Assembly: GCF_003020115.1 (NCBI RefSeq)
Contig: NZ_PYFX01000001.1
Span: 1 to 64,000, forward strand
Direction of reading: 5' to 3'
DNA: 64,000 nucleotides
DNA from: Bradyrhizobium sp. MOS002
GTDB taxonomy: Bacteria > Pseudomonadota > Alphaproteobacteria > Rhizobiales > Xanthobacteraceae
Position numbers and translations under genes: made by a program. The notes under the pieces were generated by a model, which was given only the letters and a program-made list of their open reading frames with translations, did no database searches and was not told where the DNA came from. Positions within the stretch are counted from its first letter, which is position 1; each line of letters begins with the position of its first letter. Positions 24,227-33,341 of the stretch are shown here, piece after piece.

Positions 24227-24621
24227 CGGGTGCTTTCGGTTGGCGTTCGATCTCATATCGAACCGTTGTGGGGTCGTTCAGGCATCTGCGGCACGAGCCT
24301 GCCGCGTCGGGCCCGCGGGAACGGGCAATATGCGCAACGATCACCGATACGACATCGCGTCGAGCCGGCTCCGCCGGTGCGAGAAATGAACCATTTCACG
24401 TCGCGCGCGTAGAGTCGTGGCGCCGCATATGCGCAGAGACGACCGCTCTTTCCGACATTTGCGCACCGTGCGCGCAATGGCTGCAATTAGCTATCGTTTT
24501 CTCGCTCGTGTCGCGCTTTTGACCCGCCAAATCGCACTCTCGATCGAATAGGGCCGTCGAAGCCTTGTGTTCGACCGCTTCGTAGCCATGTTGAGAGCTC
24601 AGCCTAGAGAAAGCATTTCAT
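24227..24621. other. Intergenic, nothing recognised
   Basis: 395 bp of lower G+C than its neighbours with only short, unconvincing frames on both strands. It must hold the promoter of the transglutaminase-like operon. Confidence 0.35.
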
Positions 24622-25428
24622 ATGAAGCTCCGCGTCGGGTACGAGATGCTGTACGAGTTCCCGCAGCCGACGCCCATGATCATGGTGTTGGGCACGCACT
24701 TCACCCGCGCTTCCGATGTCATCGTGCCCGACCTGCTGACCACCAGACCGTCGGTGCCGATCACCCCCTATCGCGACCTCTTCGGCAATTGGTGCAGCCG
24801 GATCGTGGCGCCGGCCGGTGCCTTTCGCCTTGCCGGCGATGGCGTCGTGAGCGACAGCGGCCTGCCCGACCCGGTGTTCCCGAACGCGGCTCAGCACGCC
24901 GTCGAGGCGCTGCCGACCGAGACGCTCGTCTATCTGCTCGGCAGTCGCTATTGCGAGACCGATCGCCTGTCGGATATCGCATGGAAACTGTTCGAGCACA
25001 CGCCGCCAGGCTGGGCGCGGGTCCAGGCCATCTGCGATTTCGCTCATCGTCACATCGCTTTCGGCTATGAGCACGCGCGCGCAACCAAGACGGCGCGCGA
25101 AGTCTACGACGAAGGCAAGGGCGTTTGCCGCGACTATGCTCATCTTGCCATCACGTTCTGCCGCTGCATGAACATCCCGGCGCGCTACTGCACCGGCTAT
25201 CTCAGCGACATCGGCACGCCGAAGCCCTGGGCCGTGGGAGATTTCGCCGGCTGGTTCGAGGCTTATCTCGGCGGAAGCTGGCACATGTTCGATCCCCGCA
25301 ACAACACGCCACGGATCGGCCGCGTGTTGATCGCACAAGGACGCGATGCCGCGGACGTCCCGATCACCCAGACCTTCGGTCCGAATACCCTGGTCAATTT
25401 CAAGGTATGGACTGACGAGGTTGCTTGA
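24622..25428 (+). CDS. Transglutaminase-like protein with altered catalytic His
   Basis: A 268-residue protein: N-terminal beta domain (LRVGYEMLYEFPQPTPMIMV), nucleophile region KGVCRDYAHLAI (Cys169) and FDPRNN (Asp224). Where the usual motif is HAW-x-E, this protein reads DFAGWFEAYLGG, with Ala209 in place of His. It may be inactive, use another residue, or belong to a divergent subfamily. Its TGA shares a base with the ATG of the next gene. Confidence 0.82.
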   Translation: MKLRVGYEMLYEFPQPTPMIMVLGTHFTRASDVIVPDLLTTRPSVPITPYRDLFGNWCSRIVAPAGAFRLAGDGVVSDSGLPDPVFPNAAQHAVEALPTETLVYLLGSRYCETDRLSDIAWKLFEHTPPGWARVQAICDFAHRHIAFGYEHARATKTAREVYDEGKGVCRDYAHLAITFCRCMNIPARYCTGYLSDIGTPKPWAVGDFAGWFEAYLGGSWHMFDPRNNTPRIGRVLIAQGRDAADVPITQTFGPNTLVNFKVWTDEVA

Positions 25429-25619
25429 TGACCGACAGCAGCTTTGCGCTCAGCGCCGATGAATTTGAGTCGTTGGCCGAGATCGGCAAGGGCAAGGCGC
25501 AAGGCGAAATTCCGCAAGCGCACGGCGAGCGCCTGACCAGTCTGGGTTATGCGATCAGGCGCCTCGGTGAGCTCGAACTGACCTCATCAGGCGAGCGCCG
25601 GCTGGCAACCGGCGAATAG
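25428..25619 (+). CDS. Small hypothetical protein coupled to transglutaminase-like gene
   Basis: A 63-residue protein (MTDSSFALSADEFESLAEIG at the start, LGYAIRRLGELELTSSGERR near the end). The second half has the rhythm of a winged-helix wing (LxLTxxGxRRL). The ATG sits in a TGATG overlap with the preceding stop. Function unknown. Confidence 0.65.
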   Translation: MTDSSFALSADEFESLAEIGKGKAQGEIPQAHGERLTSLGYAIRRLGELELTSSGERRLATGE

Positions 25620-25646
25620 CTCGCTGCCATTACGTCCGGCTGCCTG

Positions 25647-26420
25647 TTACGCCACCGGCACCACGATCCGCCGATAAAGATGCCAGGTCGCATGCCCGAG
25701 CACGGGCAGCGTCACCACCAGCCCCAGAAAATACGGCAGCGCCGAGACGATCAGGACCATCACGATCACCGCAGCCCAGCCAATCATCGGCACCGGACTC
25801 GCCACGACCGCGCGCACGCTCGTCACCATCGCCGTGACGAAATCGACCTCGCGGTCGAGCAGCAGCGGAAACGACACCACGGTCAGCGAAAACAGGATCA
25901 GCGACAGCACCGCGCCGACCGCGTTGCCGATGCCGAGGAACAGCAAGCCCTCGTTCGTCGTCAGCACCACCGTCATGAACTCCTGAAGGCTCGAGAACGA
26001 GGCATGCAGGCCGAGCAGCAGCGCGATCAGAAGCCGCACCTGATACATCCAGACCACGAACACGAACAGCGTGACGAAGGCCATCCAGCCGATCTCGCTG
26101 CGCGCACGCACGGCCGACCAGATCGCGCCGAGCGAGACGGGCTCGCCGCGCTCGCGACGGCGGCTGACTTCATAGAGCCCGATCGCCACGAATGGCCCGA
26201 GCAGCGCGAAGCCGGCGGCCAGCGGATAGACCAGATAGACCATGCCGAACGCGGTGAAGCACAGCATGATGGCGATGCCGCCGGCGGCGTAGAGCGCGCC
26301 GAAGCAGAGGCCGTAAAGCGGCAGCGCCTGGAAATCACGCAGGCCCTCGACCAGCGCCTCGGCGATGTCGCTCGCCGCGACCGGACGCACCACCGGATCG
26401 ACCTTGCCCGAAATGGACAT
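25647..26420 (-). CDS. DUF2189 integral membrane protein
   Basis: A 257-residue protein with about six membrane helices: LPLYGLCFGALYAAGGIAIM, YPLAAGFALLGPFVAIGLYE, SRRRERGEPVSLGAIWSAVR, FPLLLDREVDF, and TLPVLGHATWHLYRRIVV at the end. This pattern is typical of DUF2189. GAGGAGGAA before the ATG at 26420 fixes the start. Function unknown. Confidence 0.85.
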   Translation of the reverse strand: MSISGKVDPVVRPVAASDIAEALVEGLRDFQALPLYGLCFGALYAAGGIAIMLCFTAFGMVYLVYPLAAGFALLGPFVAIGLYEVSRRRERGEPVSLGAIWSAVRARSEIGWMAFVTLFVFVVWMYQVRLLIALLLGLHASFSSLQEFMTVVLTTNEGLLFLGIGNAVGAVLSLILFSLTVVSFPLLLDREVDFVTAMVTSVRAVVASPVPMIGWAAVIVMVLIVSALPYFLGLVVTLPVLGHATWHLYRRIVVPVA

Positions 26421-26736
26421 CAGCTTCCTCCTCGTTGGCCGGCGCGATCTCCGTCGCACGCGGATTGACCTCGATCTTAGCGTCCCCGCGGCCGGCGCGC
26501 ACGCGCGAGTTGATCGTCGGACGACGGTATCCCGACGCCGCCGGTGCCGACCGGGGAAAGCCGTCGCGCCGGCGGCGACGCTTCCTTCGGAAAGCTCATC
26601 CGTGCTGCACGCGGCTCGAAATCTTTCGCCGTCGAGGACTTTTTCGGCCCGATGCCTATGGACTGGGCGGAGGGTGGTGCCGCAAATTGGGTCCTTGAAC
26701 GAGCACGCGCAATGACCAGGATGGACCGTCCGACCG
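26421..26736. other. Divergent intergenic region
   Basis: 316 bp between the DUF2189 gene and the hybrid kinase gene. No gene and no clear operator seen. Confidence 0.4.
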
Positions 26737-28965
26737 ATGAGCTTGCGTACCCGGCTACTGATACTCGTCATCGCGGCCATGCTGGTGCCGGCGAGCCTCG
26801 TCGGGCTGCGTTTCGTGCAGAACCGGAGCAGCGAAATCAACGCCGCCCTGGCCAATCTGGCAGCCTCGGCCGACGACATTGCCAGCGATCTGGGCGAAAA
26901 GATTCAGGGCACCGCGCAGCTTCACTACGGTCTGGCCCGGGCGCGCGATCTCGACACGCGCGACAAGGCGGCATGCTCGGCGTTTCTGTCGGATGTGCGC
27001 GAGGAATACCCTCAGTTCACGGGAATCCTGACCATCGACCCTGACGGCAGCCTGTTCTGCGACTCGCTGCGGACCAACCGCACCCTCGATCTGAGGGATC
27101 GCGCCTATTTCAAGCAGGCCCTGGTCTCGCGCAGCGTCGTGGTTGAGCCGGTATTCGGCCGGCTGACCGGAATATCGGTGCTCCAGATCGCATATCCGGT
27201 GCGATCGGAGGCGGGCGCGCTGAAGCTGGTGCTGCTCGCTTCGTTCAACCTGCGCAAATTCGCCGAGTATCACCACAAGCGGCTACTGGCAGAGAAGGAT
27301 ATCCTGCTCATCGACGGCAAGGGCACCGTTCTTGTCGCCCCCTCCGGAGGCGGCTGGACCGCGCCCGTGGGGGCGTCGATTGCGGGATCCGACCTGCTCG
27401 GCTTCGCGACGGCTCCCGGTCAAAAGGCGTTTCAGGAAGTGACCGATCGCGAGGGCCGCACGCAGGTCTGGGCCGTTGCCCACTCGCCTTCGATCCGTGA
27501 TGCCGGCCTCTACATCCTGGTCGGACGGTCCAAGGACGGACTGGTCGCTGCGGCGAATCGCCGGCTCTACGAGGACATGGCGATCCTCGCAGTGGCCTTG
27601 CTGCTGCTGCTGGCCGGGGTATGGATCCTCGCGACCGTGAGCGTCGGGCGCCAGGTCGGGCGGCTCGCCAACATGGCGAAGAGACTCGGGCTCGGCGATC
27701 TCAGCGCCCGAATTCCCCCTCCCCATCCGCGCGGCGAGCTGGGCGGATTGATGACCCTGCTCAACGGCACCGCCGAGTCGCTCGAGCAGCAACGCGCGGC
27801 CATCGCGGACCTCAACCAGAAGCTCAGCCAGTCCCAGAAGATGGAAGCCATGGGCCAGCTCACCGGCGGCGTAGCCCATGATTTCAACAACCTCCTCACC
27901 GTCATTCTCGGCAATTCGGAGCACCTTGCCGACAGGCTGGCGGGAAACAAGGAGTTGCACCGCATCGCCGGCGACATCGCGACAGCTGCCGAGCGCGGCT
28001 CCGACCTGACGCGGAGCCTGCTCGCCTTCGCGCGCAAGCAGCCCCTGAGGCCGCGGGACATCGACATCGGCGGGAAGATTCAGGAGATGGAGGCGTTGTT
28101 GCGCCGGCCCCTGGGCGAGCACATCGAATGCGCCTTCGCGCTCGAACCGGATGTGGGGTTGACCAGCGTCGATCCCGGCCAATTGACGACGGCGCTACTC
28201 AATCTCGTGCTCAACGCGCGCGATGTCATGCCGTTGGGCGGCAGGCTGACCATCGAGGCGCGCAACGTCTCGCTCGGTGAATCCGACCTTGACGTCAACG
28301 GCGAGCCGCGACCGGGCGACTATGTCATGGTGGCCGTGACCGACACCGGCAGCGGCATGACCGCCGAGGTGGCGAGCCGGGCGTTCGAGCCGTTCTTCAC
28401 CACGAAGGAGGTCGGCAAGGGGACCGGGCTCGGCTTGAGCATGGTCTACGGGTTTGTGCGACAGTCCGGCGGACTGGTGCAGATGCAGTCCGCGCCGAGA
28501 CAAGGCAGCACCGTCAGGCTGTTCTTTCCCCGCCTGGCAACGCCGCCGACCGAGGATATCTCACCCGCCGAAGGGATCGCCGCGCGCGAAGGAAGCGAGA
28601 CCATTCTCGTCGTCGAGGACAACGACATGGTTCGGACGTATGTCGAAAGCGAGCTGAAGACGCTCGGCTACCGCGTCATCACGGCCGCAAGCGGTCCGGC
28701 GGCGCTCGACTTGTTGCGCCAGTCCGGGGACATCGACCTGCTGTTCACCGACGTCGTGATGCCCGGCGGCATGTTCGGGCCGGAGCTTGCCAGGCAAGCA
28801 AGCCAGCTGCGGCCCGGGCTCAAGGTGCTCTTCACCTCCGGCTACAGCCAAAATCCGGTCAAGGCGCCCGACGGAATCGGCGATGCCCGCATCCTGACCA
28901 AGCCGTTCCGGCGCCGAGACCTCGCTGCGATGCTGCGGTCCGCGCTGTCGACGCCGGCGCAGTGA
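26737..28965 (+). CDS. Hybrid sensor histidine kinase (Cache-HAMP-HisKA-HATPase-REC)
   Basis: A 742-residue protein: membrane helix 5-25, periplasmic dCache-like sensor to about 285 (contains [20 protein letters not shown]), second helix about 286-305, HAMP, HisKA with His381 ([11 protein letters not shown]), HATPase with N box [10 protein letters not shown] and G boxes DTGSGMT and [12 protein letters not shown], and a C-terminal receiver with Asp672 ([10 protein letters not shown]). It senses an outside small molecule and relays phosphate internally. No partner phosphotransfer protein is adjacent. Confidence 0.93.
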   Translation: MSLRTRLLILVIAAMLVPASLVGLRFVQNRSSEINAALANLAASADDIASDLGEKIQGTAQLHYGLARARDLDTRDKAACSAFLSDVREEYPQFTGILTIDPDGSLFCDSLRTNRTLDLRDRAYFKQALVSRSVVVEPVFGRLTGISVLQIAYPVRSEAGALKLVLLASFNLRKFAEYHHKRLLAEKDILLIDGKGTVLVAPSGGGWTAPVGASIAGSDLLGFATAPGQKAFQEVTDREGRTQVWAVAHSPSIRDAGLYILVGRSKDGLVAAANRRLYEDMAILAVALLLLLAGVWILATVSVGRQVGRLANMAKRLGLGDLSARIPPPHPRGELGGLMTLLNGTAESLEQQRAAIADLNQKLSQSQKMEAMGQLTGGVAHDFNNLLTVILGNSEHLADRLAGNKELHRIAGDIATAAERGSDLTRSLLAFARKQPLRPRDIDIGGKIQEMEALLRRPLGEHIECAFALEPDVGLTSVDPGQLTTALLNLVLNARDVMPLGGRLTIEARNVSLGESDLDVNGEPRPGDYVMVAVTDTGSGMTAEVASRAFEPFFTTKEVGKGTGLGLSMVYGFVRQSGGLVQMQSAPRQGSTVRLFFPRLATPPTEDISPAEGIAAREGSETILVVEDNDMVRTYVESELKTLGYRVITAASGPAALDLLRQSGDIDLLFTDVVMPGGMFGPELARQASQLRPGLKVLFTSGYSQNPVKAPDGIGDARILTKPFRRRDLAAMLRSALSTPAQ

Positions 28966-28979
28966 GAGGACGATGTGCT

Positions 28980-30590
28980 CTAACCCCTCGCCCGCAGCTC
29001 GCGCCGCAGCACCTTTCCGGTCGCGGTCATTGGCAGTGTCTCCGCGAACTCCACGAAGCGCGGGTATTCGTGTGCGGCGAGTTGCACCTTGACGAACTCC
29101 TGGATCTCGCGCGCGAGTGCGTCGCCGGCGGCAAAGCCCGGGCGCAGCACGATCCAGGCCTTGATCGATTCGGTGCGGATGGGATCGGGAATACCGACCA
29201 CCGCCGCCATCGCCACCGCCGGGTGCTTCATCAGCGTGTGCTCGATCTCGGACGGGCCGACGCGATAGCCGGCGGTGGTGATGACGTCGTCCTCGCGGCT
29301 GACGTACCAGAAGTAACCGTCCTCGTCCTGCACGCCGAGATCGCCGGTGAGCAGGAACTCGCCGGCATATTTCTTCGCCGTGGCGTCCGGATTGCGCCAG
29401 TATTCGAGCATCGTGCAAGGACAGGGCTGGCGCACGCCGATGATGCCGCGCTGTCCCCGCGGCTGCTCCTCGCCTCTGTCGTTGACGATGCGGACGTCGA
29501 AACCCGGCGTCGCCTTGCCCATCGAACCGGGGCGGATCGGAAACAGATTCGCGTTGCTGCCGATCACGAGATTGCATTCGGTCTGGCCAAACACCTCATG
29601 CGCGTCGATGCCGAAAGTCTCGCGCACCCAGCCGAGCAGCTCGCCGCCGAGGGACTCGCCGCCGGTAAAGATGCTGCGCAGCTTGACGCCGGAATGCGTC
29701 ACGCCGGCCTGCCGCATCAGCTTCAGCGCGGTCGGCGGCAGGAAGACATTGCGCACGCCGAGATCGGCCATCATCTGCATCGCCGCTTGCGGCTCGAACT
29801 TTCGCGCGCGGTGGCCGACCAGGGGAATGCCGTGATACCAGAACGCGAACAGGCCGTTGATAAGGCCGCCGATCCAGGCCCAGTCCGCCGGCGTCCACAT
29901 CAGATCGCCGGGGCGCGGCAGGAAGTTGTGGCACATCTCGACATTAGGGAGATGTCCGAGCACGACGCGGTGTGCGTGCAGCGCGCCCTTCGGATTGCCC
30001 GTTGTGCCTGAGGTATAGATGATCAGCGCGGGATCGTCCGCGGACGTGTCCACCAGCGTGAAGTCGGGCGATGCAGCCTTGACCGAATTCCAGAACGATG
30101 TCGTGCCCGCCGGCGTTCGTTCGCCAACGATGTAGACATTCTTCAGCTCCGGCAGACGGTCGCGTATCTTCGAAAGCTTCTCCCAGCCTCCCGCGTCGGT
30201 GACGATGGCCTTGGCTTGCGAGTTCGACAGGCGGAATTCCAGCGCGTCTTCGCCAAACAGCGCGAACAGCGGAATGGAGATCATCGCCGAACGGAACGCC
30301 GCCATGTGCGCGATCGGCAGCTCCAGCGACTGCGACAGGAACACCGCGACGCGGTCGCCACGGGCAAGACCATCTGACTTCAGCACATTGGCGAAGCGGC
30401 GCGACATCTCCGCGATCTCGTCAAAGGATGTGCGCGTGATGGCGCCGTTCTCGTCGACATAGACCAGCGCGAGCCGGCCGGTGCCGTCGGCGTGGCGATC
30501 GCAGCAGGCCTCCGCCAGGTTGAAGCGCGCCGGGATCTCCCAGCGGAAATTGCGATAGAGCTCGTCATAGGTCTTGGCTTCGGTGAGCAT
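28980..30590 (-). CDS. AMP-forming acyl-CoA synthetase
   Basis: A 536-residue ANL enzyme: P-loop-like YTSGTTGNPKGALHAHRVVL, EVFGQTECNLVIGS, LLTGDLGVQDEDGYFWYVSR and catalytic Lys in PMTATGKVLRREL. It activates a medium- or short-chain carboxylic acid to its CoA ester through an acyl-AMP. The start at 30590 is chosen because upstream codons (MPGLVPGIHAL) come from a palindromic repeat. It is close to the epoxide hydrolase gene on the same strand, separated by that repeat. Confidence 0.92.
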   Translation of the reverse strand: MLTEAKTYDELYRNFRWEIPARFNLAEACCDRHADGTGRLALVYVDENGAITRTSFDEIAEMSRRFANVLKSDGLARGDRVAVFLSQSLELPIAHMAAFRSAMISIPLFALFGEDALEFRLSNSQAKAIVTDAGGWEKLSKIRDRLPELKNVYIVGERTPAGTTSFWNSVKAASPDFTLVDTSADDPALIIYTSGTTGNPKGALHAHRVVLGHLPNVEMCHNFLPRPGDLMWTPADWAWIGGLINGLFAFWYHGIPLVGHRARKFEPQAAMQMMADLGVRNVFLPPTALKLMRQAGVTHSGVKLRSIFTGGESLGGELLGWVRETFGIDAHEVFGQTECNLVIGSNANLFPIRPGSMGKATPGFDVRIVNDRGEEQPRGQRGIIGVRQPCPCTMLEYWRNPDATAKKYAGEFLLTGDLGVQDEDGYFWYVSREDDVITTAGYRVGPSEIEHTLMKHPAVAMAAVVGIPDPIRTESIKAWIVLRPGFAAGDALAREIQEFVKVQLAAHEYPRFVEFAETLPMTATGKVLRRELRARG

Positions 30591-30619
30591 GGCTGCGGGC
30601 GTTTCCACGGTCTCGGCGT

Positions 30620-30706
30620 CTTGGCCGGGCGTGTCCCGGCCATCCACGTTCTTGTTTGGCCTGAGTTTAAGGGCGTGGATGCCCGGGACAAGCCCGGGCA
30701 TGACGG
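30620..30706. repeat. Palindromic intergenic repeat
   Basis: CTTGGCCGGGCGTGTCCCGG...ATCCACG and CGTGGATGCCCGGGACAAGC pair as an imperfect long hairpin. It encodes the tell-tale MPGLVPGIHAL peptide on the minus strand. Confidence 0.8.
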
Positions 30707-30716
30707 AGAGTGCGTC

Positions 30717-31853
30717 TCAGCGCACCGTCCGGAAGAACTTTCTGACCTCGCCGACATACAGATCCGGCTGCTCGAATGCGGCGAAATGGCCGCCCTTCTC
30801 CATCTCGCTCCAATGCGTGATGTTGTGGAAGTTCGGCTCCATCCAGCGCCGTACCGGCGTGATGATCTCCTTGGGGAAAACAGCGACGCCCGTCGGCACC
30901 TTGACGACAGGCGTGGTCCGGCGCTTGCCGAAGCTTTCCCAATAGAGCCGCGCGGATGAGGTCGCCGTCTCCGTCGCCCAGTAGAGCATGACGTTGTCGA
31001 GCAGCTCGTCCTTGGTGAAGATGTTTTCGGGATGACCGTTGCAATCGGTCCAGGCCCAGAATTTTTCCAGAATCCAGGCCGCCTGCCCGCTTGGTGAATC
31101 GCTCAAACCGTAGCCGAGTGTCTGCGGCCGCGTCGATTGCTGCTTCGAATAGCCGGAGTCGAGGTCGACGTAATGCTTGAGGCCGGCGAGCGCGCGTTTC
31201 TCTTCCGGCGTCGGTTCGCCCTCGACCTTCGGCGCGGCGTTGAAGGCGAGCGTGATGTGGATGCCGGCGCAATGCTCGCCGTCCTGCATGCCAAGCGAGG
31301 TCGTCACCGCCGAGCCCCAGTCGCCGCCCTGCGCGCCGTAACGCGCGTAACCGAGCCGGTCCATCAGCCCGGCCCAGGTCGCGGCGATGCGATCGACGCC
31401 CCAGCCGTTGGTCTTCGGCTTGCCGGAGAACCCAAAGCCCGGCAGCGATGGACAGACGACGTGGAAGGCATCGGCGGAATTGCCGCCATGCGCGGCAGGA
31501 TCGACCAGCGGCGCGATCACCTTCTGGAATTCGACGATCGAGCCGGGCCAGCCATGGGTGATGATCAGCGGCAGCGCCGACGGCTCCTTCGAGCGCGCAT
31601 GCAGGAAGTGGATGTCGAGCCCGTCGATCTCGGTGGTGAACTGCTCGAAGCGATTGAGTTTTGCTTCGCGCGCCCGCCAGTCGTAACCATCGGCCCAATA
31701 GCCACAGATTTCCTGAATCCATTTCAGCGGCGCACCCTGGCTCCAGTCGGAAACCAGCTCCGCCTCGGGCCAGCGTGTGCGGGCGAGGCGCGACTTGAGG
31801 TCGGTGAGGATGTCGTCGCTGATGGCGATGCGAAAGGGTGTTATGGCGGTCAT
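30717..31853 (-). CDS. Epoxide hydrolase (EHN family, alpha/beta hydrolase)
   Basis: A 378-residue protein with an N-terminal EHN domain (PFRIAISDDILTDLKSRLAR, WQ-type SDWSQGAPLKWIQEICGYW) and an alpha/beta hydrolase core: oxyanion HGWPG at 100-104, nucleophile Asp178 in QGGDWGSAV, and the catalytic His in KGGHFAAFE near 355. It hydrolyses epoxides to diols. GGGGAGG six nt before the ATG at 31853 sets the start. Confidence 0.93.
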   Translation of the reverse strand: MTAITPFRIAISDDILTDLKSRLARTRWPEAELVSDWSQGAPLKWIQEICGYWADGYDWRAREAKLNRFEQFTTEIDGLDIHFLHARSKEPSALPLIITHGWPGSIVEFQKVIAPLVDPAAHGGNSADAFHVVCPSLPGFGFSGKPKTNGWGVDRIAATWAGLMDRLGYARYGAQGGDWGSAVTTSLGMQDGEHCAGIHITLAFNAAPKVEGEPTPEEKRALAGLKHYVDLDSGYSKQQSTRPQTLGYGLSDSPSGQAAWILEKFWAWTDCNGHPENIFTKDELLDNVMLYWATETATSSARLYWESFGKRRTTPVVKVPTGVAVFPKEIITPVRRWMEPNFHNITHWSEMEKGGHFAAFEQPDLYVGEVRKFFRTVR

Positions 31854-31875
31854 CGGCGGCCTCCCCATTCTTTCT

Positions 31876-31976
31876 TGTCATTCCGGGGCGTGCGGAGCAC
31901 GAGCCCGGAATCCATTGATCGACAGAGTCGGCGGCGCGATGGATTGCTCGACGCTACGCGTCACCCCGGAATGACA
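31876..31976. repeat. Palindromic intergenic repeat
   Basis: TGTCATTCCGG...CGGAATCCAT on the left and ATGGATTGC...CCGGAATGACA on the right form the ends of a long imperfect hairpin. Confidence 0.8.
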
Positions 31977-31978
31977 GC

Positions 31979-32434
31979 CTAGCCCGTCAGGGCAGCCTTC
32001 ACCAAACCGGAAGCCTTGCCGAAATCCATCTGGCCGGCATACTTCGTCTTCAACACGGCGATCACCTTGCCCATGTCCTTCATGCCGGCAGCGCCCGTCT
32101 CGGCGATCGCGTCCGAGATCGCCTTCTTGACGTCGTCGTCCGACATCTGCTTCGGCAGGTAGGCCGAGATCACCGCGATCTCCTCGCGCTCCTGCGCCGC
32201 GAGCTCGGCACGGCCGCCCTTCTCGTAGAGCTCGACCGACTCCTGGCGCTGCTTGATCATCTTCTGAAACACGCCGAGCAGGTCCGCGTCCGAGAGCGGC
32301 GGCTTGCCGCTACCGCGCGCCTCGATGTCGGCGTTCTTGATGGTCGAGTTGACCATGCGCAGCGTGGACAGCTTGCGCTCTTCCTTGGCCTTCATGGCCT
32401 CCTTGACCGCATTGTTGATGTCGTCGCGCAACAT
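31979..32434 (-). CDS. yqeY: GatB/YqeY domain protein
   Basis: A 151-residue protein matching YqeY throughout: MLRDDINNAVKEAMKAKEER, LSTLRMVNSTIKNADIEARG, KQRQESVELYEKGGRAELAA, YLPKQMSDDDVKKAI and the C-terminal MDFGKASGLVKAALTG. It resembles the tRNA-binding tail of GatB; the cellular role is unclear. In alphaproteobacteria it often lies beside carA, as here. Confidence 0.93.
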   Translation of the reverse strand: MLRDDINNAVKEAMKAKEERKLSTLRMVNSTIKNADIEARGSGKPPLSDADLLGVFQKMIKQRQESVELYEKGGRAELAAQEREEIAVISAYLPKQMSDDDVKKAISDAIAETGAAGMKDMGKVIAVLKTKYAGQMDFGKASGLVKAALTG

Positions 32435-32467
32435 GATCGTGATCCCTTCGCATATCCGACGCCTGAT

Positions 32468-33195
32468 CTAGGCCGTTCGCGGCCCTGAGACAACCGGGGT
32501 TCCCAGCCATTCGACCAGCGCCCGCACCGTCGCCGCGGGCTGCTCCGGCTGCGGCAGGTGTCCGCAATTCTCCAACACGACGAGCCTTGCGCCGGAAATG
32601 CCCTCCGCCATCTCCTTCGAGAATGCGTTGGGAATCGTGTTGTCCTGATCGCCCGTCAGTACCAACGTCGGGCATTTGATCGTCGCAAGCGTCGGCCGTG
32701 AATCCACCCGCGCGATGATCGCGGTCTGCTGCCGCAGATAGCCTTCGATGCCGACGTCCTCGCCCTGCACATGCACGAGCTGGCGAATGCCGGAATCGTC
32801 GCGACGCGACGGATGCACCAGTTCGGGAAACATCTCATCGCGCGCGGCACGCAGCTCGCCACGCCTGGCCCGCTCCATCAGGCCGCGGCGGCGCGCGGTC
32901 GCCTCCTCGGTGTCGGGCCGGGCCTGGGTATTGATCAGCGCCAGCTTTGCTACCCGCTCGGGTGCCTGGCGTATGATCTCGAGGGCGATGTAGCCGCCCA
33001 TGGAATGACCGGCGAGCGCGAAGCGCGCGGCGCCTCGCTCAGCACCCGCCGGGCAATCGCTGCCATGCTGTCGTCGCGAATATGGTTGGCGACCATCACG
33101 GGGCCGAACCGCCAGAGCGACGGGATGACCGGCGCATAGATCCGGGCCGAGGAGGCCAATCCCGGAACCAGCAGAATCGGCATCGTCTGGTCCAT
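32468..33195 (-). pseudogene. Alpha/beta hydrolase broken by a frameshift
   Basis: The N-terminal third (MPILLVPGLASSARIYAPVI to RRVLSEAP) lies in one frame from 33195, or 33183 at the second Met. The rest (RFALAGHSMGGYIALEIIRQ to the end at 32468, with TGDQDN and CGHLPQPEQP) is in another. The nucleophile elbow GHSMGG, the acid region and the final His are intact. The break is at about 33015-33026, inside a GCGCCGCGCGC run, so a real mutation or a sequencing error are both possible. Confidence 0.8.
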
Positions 33196-33304
33196 TATTG
33201 CCTCCCAGGCCCCCGAATTTGCCGGAAATTATGACGCGGAGCTTAGGGGCCCAAGGCGACCTGTCAAATATGCAAAAACGCATGTGAATCGGCGCATCTC
33301 CGCT

Positions 33305-33333
33305 TTGACGCCGGCGCCCGCGGAGACTATGAA
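33305..33333 (+). promoter_or_regulatory. carA promoter
   Basis: -35 TTGACG (33305-33310), 17-bp spacer, -10 TATGAA (33328-33333). The ATG at 33342 comes 8 nt after the -10 box, predicting an almost leaderless mRNA. No leader peptide or pyrimidine attenuator is visible. Confidence 0.65.
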
Positions 33334-33341
33334 CCGGGCTC

